DNA of 59,070 nucleotides. It comes from Opitutia bacterium (GTDB lineage: Bacteria; Verrucomicrobiota; Verrucomicrobiia; Opitutales; Opitutaceae). Position numbers and translations under genes: made by a program. Below the pieces are notes generated by a model. The model did not search any database, was not told the origin of the DNA, and saw only the letters and a program-made list of their open reading frames with translations. Shown here one piece after another: positions 27,112 to 35,570 of the stretch (its first letter is position 1; each line of letters starts with the position of its first letter). Where the stretch lies: positions 1 to 59,070 of the forward strand of contig CANJCM010000020.1 of assembly GCA_947472765.1 (NCBI GenBank). The letters run 5' to 3'.

Positions 27112-27455
27112 CGCCGCAACGCCCGGATATCGGGCCCGCCCGGTTGTAGGGCCGGCGCTCGCCGCCGGGCCGCTTCTCGACTGTAGATCAGGTCAGAGGC
27201 CCGGCGGCGAGCGCCGGCCCTACAAATGTACCCCGGGACTTCAGGCCATGGACGGTGGGGACACCGGCGAAGGGTAAGGACACCCGCCCTCCAGCGCAGG
27301 CGTTCGTTAAGGCGTCCGTCAGGTTGGATTCCGCTGCCTCTGAATCTGTGTCCATTTGTGTCCATCTGTGGTTGCTGCCGATGCCCCCCCCGGAATACGC
27401 ATTTCCAGCCGATTATGCATTTGAGCTGCGACGACGGAACTGGCGTAGATTGACC
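27112..27455. repeat. Spacer with inverted GTAG-REP pair and other repeats
   Basis: 27146-27171 (+) and 27198-27223 (-) form an almost exact inverted pair of the GTAG family with loop ctcg. 27250-27292 holds degenerate GGAG-family halves. 27341-27374 is a 10-bp-unit array (revcomp of CACAGATgga repeats) related to 5-34. This lies just upstream of the sensor kinase, so its promoter must be within or after these repeats (27375-27455). Confidence 0.8.
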
Positions 27456-29252
27456 ATGTTCGCGACTTTCGCCCCCGGCCTGCTGCCGGCCCCGGTCCTG
27501 GCTCAAGCCAGTCCGGTGCTTTCAGGCCTAGCGATCCTCGCGGCCGGCGGCGCCGGCGTCCTGGCCTGGCAGCTCTGGCAGGCCCGGCGGCAATACTCGA
27601 TCGAGCTGACCGAACAGAGCCACCTCGTCACCGAGGAACAGGAGCGCGCGCGCCAGGCGATCGAAGAGCGGGAAATCATCGCCCGGGAAAGTCAGGCCAA
27701 GAGCGAGATGCTCGCCACGCTGAGCCGCGAGATTCGCGCGCACCTCAACGGCGTCATTGGTTCCGCCGACCTCCTGCTGGACAACTCCCTCCAGGCCCGG
27801 CAACGCGAACTGCTGACGACACTGCGGGCCTCGGCCGAATCGCTGCACCAGTCGCTCAACGACGTGCTCGACTACTCGAGCATCGAGACCGGCAAGATCG
27901 CGATCGGCCACGATTCGTTTGAATTAAGCCGCCCGCTGACCGACGTCGTCGAGCATCTCTCCCCGCAGGCGCTGCTGAAGGGCCTCGAGCTCGTGATGAT
28001 CATTGCGACGGACGTGCCTCCCATTGTCACCGGCGACTCGGCGCGGCTGCACCAGGTGTTGCTCAACCTGATGACCAACGCCGTCCGCTTCACGCCTGCG
28101 GGTCGCGTCGTCTTGCGCGTTGAACTCCCGGCCGGTTCCAGCGCGCCCTCGAAGCAGGGAGCCACCTGGGTTCACTTCTCCGTCACTGATACCGGCCCCG
28201 GAATCCCGCCGGAACTCGAAGCGACGATCTTCGATCGCTTCGCGCCGTCGGATTCGTTTTCACCGCGCAAGTTCGGCGGCTCCGGCCTCGAGCTCGCAAT
28301 CAGCAAACGGCTCGTCGAGCTCATGGGCGGCAAAATCGGCGCCCGCAGCCTGCCCGACGCCGGTTCCGAATTCTGGGTCGTGCTGCCCTTCGCGGCGGAC
28401 GGCTCGCCTCCCCCAACCGCACCGGTCGTCCCAGCGGGACTGCATGTCGTGGTCCTCGACGATCTCGCCGCCTCGCGCATCGCCGCTTCGGCCATGCTGC
28501 AACGCCTGGGCGTGGAGCACGACGTCACCGACACCGAGGCCAAGGCCGCGGACCTGCTGCGCGATGCCGTCGAAGCCGGCTCCACCGATCTCGTGTTGCT
28601 GCTCGACGAATCCGTGGCCCGCGAGCGCGCCACGGAAGTCACGCGGACCATCACCAACCAGCCGCGACTCGCCGCGACCCGCGTTTTCCTGCTGTCCGGC
28701 GCCCCGGAAAAAATCGGGGCCGGATCCTTCGGCTTTCCCATCACCGCGTTCGTCCGCAAGCCACTCCTGCGGCCCGATGTCCTGCTCGAAGCGCTGCGTC
28801 AGCCGGCCGGAGCCACGCCCCGGCCAGCCACCGACGGTGCGCTCGAGCCGAAGACGGAAGCGCGCCAGGGCCCGTCGATCCTGGTGGTCGACGACGACGA
28901 GATCAGTCGTTCCGTGACCTCACAATTGCTGGCCCGCCTCGGCTGCATCGTCGACCTCGCCTCGAGTGGCGCGGCCGCGATCGAAAGCGTGGACAAGAAG
29001 GCCTACGATCTCGTCTTCATGGATTGCCAGATGCCGGAGATGGACGGCTTCACGACCACCGAACGGATCCGGGCCGCGAAGGGCCGGAACGCCCCGCCGA
29101 TCGTCGCGTTGACCGCCAACATCGGCATCAAGGATCGCGAACGCTGCTTCGCCGTCGGCATGTGCGACTTCGTCGGCAAGCCCGCCCGCAAGGCCGAACT
29201 CGCCCGCGTGGTGAAGACGTGGATCCCGGAAGAGCTCCAGTCGGTCAGCTGA
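27456..29252 (+). CDS. Hybrid histidine-kinase-like protein with two receivers and altered H-box
   Basis: 598 aa from the ATG at 27456 (earlier in-frame starts lie in repeat DNA). Order: one membrane segment (about 20-43), a coiled coil (45-85), an HisKA-like region (80-145), HATPase (about 160-312), receiver 1 (about 328-448) and receiver 2 (about 473-595). The HisKA motif reads LSREIRAHLNG, so Arg91 stands where the phosphorylated His of SHEIRTPLNG belongs. The ATPase G2 box reads GGSGLEL rather than GGTGLGL (Glu279). The N-box (NLMTNAVRF) and DTGPGIP are intact. Receiver 2 is canonical (DDD, Asp523, a GKP Lys); receiver 1 is divergent but keeps an Asp384 and a KP Lys. It may be a pseudokinase scaffold or phosphatase. 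No separate response regulator is adjacent. Confidence 0.88.
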   Translation: MFATFAPGLLPAPVLAQASPVLSGLAILAAGGAGVLAWQLWQARRQYSIELTEQSHLVTEEQERARQAIEEREIIARESQAKSEMLATLSREIRAHLNGVIGSADLLLDNSLQARQRELLTTLRASAESLHQSLNDVLDYSSIETGKIAIGHDSFELSRPLTDVVEHLSPQALLKGLELVMIIATDVPPIVTGDSARLHQVLLNLMTNAVRFTPAGRVVLRVELPAGSSAPSKQGATWVHFSVTDTGPGIPPELEATIFDRFAPSDSFSPRKFGGSGLELAISKRLVELMGGKIGARSLPDAGSEFWVVLPFAADGSPPPTAPVVPAGLHVVVLDDLAASRIAASAMLQRLGVEHDVTDTEAKAADLLRDAVEAGSTDLVLLLDESVARERATEVTRTITNQPRLAATRVFLLSGAPEKIGAGSFGFPITAFVRKPLLRPDVLLEALRQPAGATPRPATDGALEPKTEARQGPSILVVDDDEISRSVTSQLLARLGCIVDLASSGAAAIESVDKKAYDLVFMDCQMPEMDGFTTTERIRAAKGRNAPPIVALTANIGIKDRERCFAVGMCDFVGKPARKAELARVVKTWIPEELQSVS

Positions 29253-29858
29253 GCTCAAGGCTGAATTAAGCGCGAAGAAGCCAAGCCGCGAAGAGCGGCC
29301 GCTTCGTTCAAATCCCGGGTTGAGCCTGAAGCCAGGAACCCAAGAATCGGACCGCGCGACTCCTGACTGATGGCAGCTCGACGTCTTCGCTCAAATGGAG
29401 GGACGGTGCCCCCACCGTCCACAGCCTGACGCCAGACATTCCGTTCGCCCTCGTACGGCCGGCGCCTTTCGGCCGGCTCAAGGCCTCAGATCAACGTGGG
29501 ATTTAGGCTGTGAGCAGCGTCGAACGGCTCGTCGCCGGGCCTCGGCATTCTGTGCACTCCGAGGTCCAAACCCTCCGGAGTTTAACCACCGATTGCACAG
29601 ACTGCACGGAGTGAAATTAGACGCAGAAGCCCTGCTTCCCGACCTCCCCGACCTTCCTGTTCAAAGCCCAGGGCTCGAATCACACCACCGGATTTGTGTC
29701 CATCTGTGTCCATCTGTGGTTGCCCCCGTCTGGAGCACCGGAATCCACCCAGCAAAAAGCCGAAGGTCAGCGCGAACGCCAGCCCTCGGCTTGAAATTGA
29801 AACTCCCGGCGCTCGTCGCCGGCCCAATCGAAAATCGAGACTCCAAAATCCAAAATCC
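29253..29858. repeat. 606-bp spacer with REP and mini-arrays
   Basis: 29397-29420 is a GGAG-family REP (stem GGACGGTG/CACCGTCC). 29453-29545 is about 90 bp that recurs, inverted and diverged, at about 35205-35289. 9-bp CACNGAGTG-type arms are near 29553-29575 and 29584-29612, the ttcccgacc-type array at about 29635-29664, and a 10-bp CACAGATgga arm (inverted) at 29692-29720. The tail (29735-29858) contains degraded units. No credible gene; the ORFs here translate repeats. Confidence 0.75.
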
Positions 29859-31025
29859 CTACGCCAGCTCGATCTCCCGCACCCACTGCTGATTCGCCTC
29901 GTAATAAGTCTTCTTGAGCGCGATCTCGTCGTCTTTTTCCGAGGGCTGCACGCGGCCGCTGGCGTCGATGGCCCGCGACACGAGCGTGTGCTTGCCGGGG
30001 GGCAGCTTGCCCAGATCGATCGAGAAAAAGCGCCAGCAGTATTTTTCCTTCGGCGCCTTGTCGATGACCGCCGGCTTCCACGCGCCGCCGTCGACCGAGA
30101 CTTCAACCTTGGTGATCTCGGTGCCGTCACCCCAGGCCGCGCCAATGGCAAACAGCGGAATCTGCCCGTTCTGGGCCGGCTGGCGCGTCACGCGGCCAAT
30201 CACGGACTTCACGCGCATGCGACCGACCGAGGACTCGACGTTCTCGATCTGGTCTCCCCGGCGCTCGCCGCGCAGCGAAACATAGTCACGACCCATGAAT
30301 CGGCCCACGTACCGGCGGTCGAGGACCTCGATGCGGTTCAGCCACTTCACATTGGCGACGCCATACCAGCCCGGAACGATCAGGCGAACGGGGAAGCCGT
30401 TGCGCTTTTCGAGCGGCTGGCCGTTGCGCTCGTAGGCCAGCAGTGCCCCCAGGTTCATCGCATCCTCCAGCGAGAGGCTGCGGCCGAAGGGAATCTCGGC
30501 CTTCATCTCGCGCTTGGTCCCCGGCCGCAGCGTTTCCTCCGCCTTGTCGGTGCCCAGGAACGCGACTTCGATCGCGCCGGCCTTCACGCCGACTTCCTTC
30601 AGCAGCGGCGCCAGCAGCGTGCCGGTCCACTTGCTGTTATAGACCGCGTTCATGAACCCGGCGTTCTGGCCGTTGCCCGAGCACTCGAGCGTCATCATCA
30701 CGTCCGTCTTCGGCCGCTTCTTGATCTGATCGAGCGTGAGCTTCATCGGCTTGTTGATCAGCCCGGTGAGGTCGAGCGAGTAGGCCGCCCCATCGATGTC
30801 GGGCGTGTTGTAGTGCTGGACGCTGAAGACCTGCTCCTGCGGGGTGATCCAGTCCTTGAGCATTTCCCAGTCGAGCCGGTTCGGCGGCGTGCGCGGCATG
30901 TTGAGAAACGGCACCAGTTCCTCACCCGCCTGCGGGGGTGGCAGGGCGAAGGCTTTCCAGAGCGGGAGGGTCACACCGGCCGCTGCAGTGGCGAGGCCGG
31001 CCTTAATCAGATCGCGACGATTCAT
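29859..31025 (-). CDS. Tat-exported molybdenum-cofactor oxidoreductase (sulfite oxidase family)
   Basis: 388 aa. Tat signal with twin arginine (NRRDLIKAG), then the sulfite-oxidase-fold Moco domain with cysteine ligand Cys115 in ECSGNGQ, followed by FGRSLSLEDAMNLGALLAYERNG and LIVPGWYGVANVKWL, and a C-terminal Mo-co dimerisation domain (VSVDGGAWKPA). This fits SoxC/SorA/YedY-like enzymes that oxidise sulfite or related compounds in the periplasm. No heme c motif is in the protein, so electrons must leave through a partner. The cupredoxin-like gene 63 bp upstream on the same strand is the obvious candidate. The substrate is not proven. Confidence 0.9.
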   Translation of the reverse strand: MNRRDLIKAGLATAAAGVTLPLWKAFALPPPQAGEELVPFLNMPRTPPNRLDWEMLKDWITPQEQVFSVQHYNTPDIDGAAYSLDLTGLINKPMKLTLDQIKKRPKTDVMMTLECSGNGQNAGFMNAVYNSKWTGTLLAPLLKEVGVKAGAIEVAFLGTDKAEETLRPGTKREMKAEIPFGRSLSLEDAMNLGALLAYERNGQPLEKRNGFPVRLIVPGWYGVANVKWLNRIEVLDRRYVGRFMGRDYVSLRGERRGDQIENVESSVGRMRVKSVIGRVTRQPAQNGQIPLFAIGAAWGDGTEITKVEVSVDGGAWKPAVIDKAPKEKYCWRFFSIDLGKLPPGKHTLVSRAIDASGRVQPSEKDDEIALKKTYYEANQQWVREIELA

Positions 31026-31088
31026 GGGTAATGGGGTTGGGAGGAACTTAAAATCGGGGGCGCGAAACCGCAGGCTCCGCGTCGGACA

Positions 31089-31805
31089 CTATTTCTTCTT
31101 CTGATCCGGGCCCAAGGCGATCTCGATTTCGACCGGCGCGTCACTTTTCACGGTGACCTTCCGCGACCACTCCAGCTCGCCCGCCGGATGCACAACGTGG
31201 AGCTGATACTCGCCCGGCGGCACATTCTCGAAACGGAATTTCCCATCCTTCGGCGTGAGGACGAAGAACGGATGGTCGAACACATAAACCCAGCCGCGCA
31301 TCGCCGCGTGAAACACGCAGGTGATCAGGATCTGCTGGTCGAGTCCCTTGCCTGCGGGAAAGAGGTGGATGTGCTCCTTGCCCTGCGCGAGGTTCACGTT
31401 GAACGGCTCGGGGCCCTGGAACGTCATCACGTTGTGCAGCGCCTCGTCGCTGTTCGTGAACCGCACCGAATCGCCCGCGCGAATCACCGCCGTCTCCGGC
31501 ACGAAATTGAAATTCTTCTGGTCCACCCAGACGGTTTTCGGCGCCGCCGGTGGCATCAGCCCCGCGAGCCCCGGCCCCTCGAGCGCCACCACCGCCTCAG
31601 TCATCGCGCCACTGTTGAGATAATACCGCCCCAACGGCCACGGCCGCGCGGAGTCGGCTTTGTACGTCACGCGTCCGGACACCGTCCCGCCGCCGGCGGC
31701 AGGTGCGGATTCCGCGCCTCTTGCAGAGACCAAAGCCAGACCAGCCGACAAACCGAACCAGGCCAGCAAGCGAAGAAGGCGGCGAAGCAAGGCGACCGAG
31801 AGCAT
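31089..31805 (-). CDS. Exported cupredoxin-like protein with a C-terminal beta domain
   Basis: 238 aa with a signal peptide (about 1-32). The central region (about 90-185) looks like a cupredoxin: strand segment FVPETAVIRAGDSVRFTNSDEALHNV with His124, then CVFHAAM giving Cys163, His166 and Met169. This is a full type-1 copper ligand set. A C-terminal segment (FRFENVPPGEYQLHVVHPAGEL) resembles a carboxypeptidase-regulatory-like beta domain. Electron carrier between the Moco enzyme (63 bp downstream) and the respiratory chain is a reasonable inference. The Cys-x2-His-x2-Met spacing is shorter than in plastocyanin, so copper binding needs checking. Confidence 0.78.
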   Translation of the reverse strand: MLSVALLRRLLRLLAWFGLSAGLALVSARGAESAPAAGGGTVSGRVTYKADSARPWPLGRYYLNSGAMTEAVVALEGPGLAGLMPPAAPKTVWVDQKNFNFVPETAVIRAGDSVRFTNSDEALHNVMTFQGPEPFNVNLAQGKEHIHLFPAGKGLDQQILITCVFHAAMRGWVYVFDHPFFVLTPKDGKFRFENVPPGEYQLHVVHPAGELEWSRKVTVKSDAPVEIEIALGPDQKKK

Positions 31806-32379
31806 CGCCTGAGGAATGATCGCAGTACCGCCATCTTGTCGAACCGCTTCTCGCTCTCATTGGCGATTGGCGAATGCCAATTGCCGAGTGTCAGAAATGC
31901 CGATTTACGAATGCCGAGTGCCGAATGGAAGCTGCTCTGAAAGGCCGGCGCTCGCCGCGGCCGTATTCGCCGTGGCACGGGTATCCTGACCCGTGAAAAC
32001 CGTTTCGAAACGTATCCCACGGGTCGGACGACTCGTGCCACTCTGCCCCGCTGCTCCCGACCCTCTGTCGGCGCGTGAATCCGCCCGCCATTTTGTCATT
32101 CTGAGCGAAGCGAAGAATCCACGCGGCCAAGTGGCCGAAAGCATCGATCCTCGGCTTCGCCCAAAATGACATTCGGGCAATCAACACTCGGCGGCTGATT
32201 CCGGCCTTCCCACTCGGCAATCGCCACTCCGATTTCGCCCTCCCTTCCGCCCTTCCGAATTCGGCACTCGCCATTCGCCAATCGGCAATCAAGGCGACGC
32301 GCGTCCTCACCGCGTTCTGGACACCCCCGCTACCTCACGATGACCTGATCCCGCGTCGCCCCGCCCCGCGCCCCACCCC
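31806..32379. repeat. 574-bp divergent spacer with 7-bp arrays and inverted repeats
   Basis: 7-bp tandem units (tggcgat, tgccgag, tgccgaa) at about 31858-31928, and inverted units (actcggc, aatcgcc) at about 32207-32292. A hairpin-like pair lies at about 31970-32045 (cacgggt..acccgtg and its inverted partner). An inverted pair of a TGTCATTCTGAGCGAAGCGA type is at about 32093-32120 and 32148-32172. No credible gene. Promoters for the divergent cupredoxin and hydrolase genes are expected here but are not distinct. Confidence 0.75.
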
Positions 32380-33630
32380 ATGGCCTTACTTACCCCCGTC
32401 CGTATTGCGTCCTTCACGCTGCTCGTGCTCGCCCTCGGCACAGGCTCTTCGCCGCTCGCCGCCGCGCCGTTCACCACGGCCGCCGCGCAGGACGAAGTCC
32501 AAGGCATGTCCCGCGAACGCCTCGCGCGCATCGCCCCGGCCGTGAAGGCCCAGATCGATGAGAAGCTGATCCCCGGCGCCATCACGCTCGTCTCCCGCCG
32601 CGGTGAAGTCGTGCACTACGAGACGCACGGCTACCTCGACGAGGCCCGGACCAAGCCGATGCGCAAGGACGCCCTCTTCCGGCTCGCCTCGATGACGAAG
32701 CCCATCGTCACCGTCGCGGCCATGATGCTCGTCGAGCAGGGCCGGATGTCGCTCCAGGACCCGGTCACGAAATGGCTGCCCGAGCTGGCGGACCTCAAGG
32801 TGGACTCGCCCACCGGCGACGTCGCGCTGGCGCGGCCGATCTGGGTCCAGGATCTGATGCGGCACACCGCCGGGTTCACCTATTCGGATCGCACGACCTC
32901 GCCCCGCCTGAAACGGCTCTACGAGGACGCCAACATCGAGGCCCGCGAGGACATCCTCGGCGATGAAATGCTGAAGCGACTCGGCCGCATTCCCCTCGCC
33001 CACCAGCCCGGCACGTTCTGGGAATACGCCATCACGGTCGACGTCCTCGGCCTGCTGATCGAACGCGTCGCGCACCAACCGCTCGACGTGTTGCTCAAGG
33101 AAAGCCTCTTCGATCCGCTCGGCATGAAGTCGACCGTGTGGTGGGTGTCGCCGGATAATGTCCCCCGCCTCGCCGGAGCTCCGGTGACGGAGCGCCTGCA
33201 GCAAAATCCATCCGGCCGCACCTACTTCAAAGGCGGTGGCGGACTGCTCGGCACGGCGGACGACTACCTGCGCTTTGCGCAGATGATGGTCAACGGCGGC
33301 ACGCTCGACGGGAAACGCTACCTCTCGAAGAAGACCGTGGAGTTCATGCTCTCGCAGCACACCGTCGGCATGGGCGGAACCACGGTCGCGACCACCGGCC
33401 CCGGCTACGGCTTCGGCCTCGGTTTCGGCGTTCGGCTCGATCAAGGCATGGCCTGGGTGCCCGGTTCCCCCGGCGACGCGATGTGGGCCGGCGCCAACGG
33501 CACGAGCTTCTGGATCGACCCCAAGGAAGCCCTCGTCGGCCTCTATATGGCCTACAGCCCCACCCCCGCCGTCCGCATCCAGACCCGGATGGCCTTCAAG
33601 AACCTCGTCTACGGGGCGATGGTGAAGTGA
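32380..33630 (+). CDS. Exported serine hydrolase (beta-lactamase/EstB-like)
   Basis: 416 aa with an N-terminal signal region (TLLVLALGTGSSPLAA). The catalytic SxxK motif is SMTK (Ser104-Lys107). The usual Y-x-[NS] position is probably YAITVDVLG near 225, and there is a C-terminal glycine-rich stretch (HTVGMGGTTV). This family includes esterases, D-aminopeptidases and penicillin-binding-protein-like enzymes; the substrate is unknown. A paralogue is at 47325-48593. Its last eight codons and the downstream 280 bp are duplicated at 33982-34284, so the 3' end of the gene has been copied. Confidence 0.87.
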   Translation: MALLTPVRIASFTLLVLALGTGSSPLAAAPFTTAAAQDEVQGMSRERLARIAPAVKAQIDEKLIPGAITLVSRRGEVVHYETHGYLDEARTKPMRKDALFRLASMTKPIVTVAAMMLVEQGRMSLQDPVTKWLPELADLKVDSPTGDVALARPIWVQDLMRHTAGFTYSDRTTSPRLKRLYEDANIEAREDILGDEMLKRLGRIPLAHQPGTFWEYAITVDVLGLLIERVAHQPLDVLLKESLFDPLGMKSTVWWVSPDNVPRLAGAPVTERLQQNPSGRTYFKGGGGLLGTADDYLRFAQMMVNGGTLDGKRYLSKKTVEFMLSQHTVGMGGTTVATTGPGYGFGLGFGVRLDQGMAWVPGSPGDAMWAGANGTSFWIDPKEALVGLYMAYSPTPAVRIQTRMAFKNLVYGAMVK

Positions 33631-34284
33631 CCGGTTTCTGCGAGCGGTAAACCACTAATTAACACTAATGGACACTAATGCGGATTCAGCGCACGGGCCC
33701 GGCTGAATACATCCGCAGATTTCGCAGATGTCGTGCAGGGCGAGTGCTTCGCGGCTCGAATGTAGGGCCGGCGCTCGCCGCCGGGCCGCTTCGCGCACGG
33801 AGAACGCACCGAAGTAACCGCCCCCTTTGGTATCATCCCTTCTTGGCCCCGAGGTAAAAGGTAAAGCCTGAGGTGTTCATGTGTGCGTCTAGCCGGCCGT
33901 CAGGCAGCTTTGTCAACAGTCAAGACGTGTCCCCTTCAGCCAGTCCTTGTCAACAGTCAAGACGTGTCCCCTTCAGCCAGTCCTCGTCTACGGCGCGATG
34001 GTGAAGTGAGCGGTTTCTGCGAGCAGTGAACCACTAATTAGCACTAATGGACACTAATACGCATTCATCGCACGGGCTCGGCTGAATATATCCGCAGATG
34101 TCAGACCGGACGCAGAGGTCGTGCATCGGCGCTTCGAGGTTCAGTGACTCCGATGTAGGGCCGGCGCTCGCCGCAGGGCCGCTTCGCGCACGAAGAGCGT
34201 ACCAAAGTAACCGCCCCTCTGGTATCGTCCCTTTTTTGGCCACCGAGGTAAAAGGTAAAGCCTGAGGTGTTCATGCGTGCTCTC
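33603..34284. repeat. Tandem duplication including the 3' end of the hydrolase gene
   Basis: 33603-33890 and 33982-34284 are diverged direct copies. Both begin with cctcgtctacgg and the codons for LVYGAMVK plus stop, continue with the same accactaat array (33651-33680 and 34030-34058) and a GTAG REP (33762-33787 and 34155-34180), and end with aaggtaaagcctgaggtgtt. Between them is a perfect tandem pair of a 37-bp unit (33910-33946, 33947-33983) starting ttgtcaacagtcaagacg. The second copy has no start codon for the hydrolase, so it is a fragment. Confidence 0.85.
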
Positions 34285-35570
34285 GTGGAAGGTGGGGCCC
34301 GTCCTAAGGGGTCGGGCCGTTACATGTTAGCGGTTGGCCGGCTGCCGCCTCTGCGCTGACCAACCAGGTACGAACGGGCCCCTCCGCGTCTGGACGGCGA
34401 GCTGACGGCGACCTAGCGGCGAGCTAGCCGCTTCTGGAGCGCGTCTGGACGGCATCTGGATGCCTTCTGGATGCCTTCTGGTCCCCATCTGGGGACGGTG
34501 TGATCCGCAGATGACGGAAGATTTCGAGCCGATGGGACGAGTCCGGGAGTAACCACTCACTTTCACTAAACTGGTACTAACCCGATCCGGGCATACCCGG
34601 GATTGGGGTTAGTGTGCCGTTAGCGTCCGTTAGTGGTTTGGCTCGAGCAGCCGCCTTAGGGGCCGGGCCGTTACTTGTTAGCAGGGCTTCCCGATCCGGC
34701 GCCAAACGCTCGGAACCTGCGGGTCTAAAGCGAAGCGGCTGGCGTACTCTTGCTCGTACGCGTGCTCTTGCTCGAAGCCGATCGAGCACGAGCAGGAGCA
34801 CGAACCACGAGCGCGATGGCTTTGAAGCCGAGTTGAGAGTTGAGGGCTGAGAGTTGAGAGCTCTCCGCGGCTCCGCGCCTCCGCGTGAGATGCCTTTGGT
34901 TCGGCGGGCGAATTGGGAGTTTGGAACCCTCTGCGTCCTCCGTGTCCTTCGCGTTCAAATGGTTCGGGCCCGAACCGGTGCGATCCGCAGATGACGGAAG
35001 ATTTAGAGCCGATGAGACGAGCCGCCGGGGGAAGGAAGACTGAGGGCAGACGGCAGACTCGGATCGAGCCCTCCTGCCCCAATCAAATCCCCAATCCTTT
35101 GCACAGAAGGTCGAGCCAAGGTCAGGCCAAGGGTTCCAATCCCCAGCCCCTTGGATCGGCCTTGGATTCGCCTTCTGTGCAAAGGCTCGGCCGCAGATCA
35201 GGCCCGCCGGCGAGCCGTTCGACGCCGCTCACGGCGTAAATCCCACGTCGATTTGAGGCCTTGAGCCGGCCGAAAGGCGGCGGCCCTACGAAAGGGCGCG
35301 ATCCTTCATCTTCAGGTATCTTCCGTCATCTGCGGATCTCTCCGCGGATCCGCGCCTCCGCGTGAGAGGCACTTGGTTCGGACTTGGATTGCCTTCTGTG
35401 CGATCGATTGGGCCCCCTGTACCGGCGGTCTTGCGTCCTCGCCAATCCGCGCCCCACGGTGGTGAACGCCGGGTGGAGGGTGAACGCGAAGAACCAGCCC
35501 GGCGGCCCCAAGTTGAATCCAGCTGCCGATCCGTCCTGAACGAATGCGCCCCCCGACCAAAGGTAAAAGC
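34285..35570. repeat. 1.3-kb spacer of composite repeat blocks
   Basis: No credible gene. 34552-34638 is a CACTAAC/GTTAGTG inverted array, preceded by the cgcagatgacggaagatttc block at about 34506-34534. 34660-34880 holds a longer repeat (ttagcagggcttcccg, then ccaaacgctcggaacctg and cgagcacgagca units) also found at about 40160-40380. 8-bp units ctccgcgg/ctccgcgc/ctccgcgt occur near 34861-34890 and 35340-35362. A 9-bp cctcngcgt array plus cgcagatgacgg is at about 34925-35015. 35093-35175 and 35370-35400 hold the ccttggttcg/ccttctgtgc 10-bp family, and 35205-35289 matches 29453-29545 inverted. Confidence 0.8.
34427..34492. repeat. Six tandem 11-bp units
   Basis: Units: gccgcttctgg, agcgcgtctgg, acggcatctgg, atgccttctgg, atgccttctgg, tccccatctgg. 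All six end in tctgg, two are identical, and the period is exactly 11 bp over 66 bp. This is not related by sequence to the other arrays but has the same short-period layout. Confidence 0.85.

Noticed and set aside
33910-33983. 37-bp direct repeat as a CRISPR or attachment site
   Set aside because: Only two copies, directly adjacent with no spacer, and no integrase, tRNA or cas gene nearby.
34285-35543. Several 60-170-aa frames on both strands in the largest spacer
   Set aside because: All cross dispersed repeats present elsewhere, and the encoded peptides recur as repeat translations.
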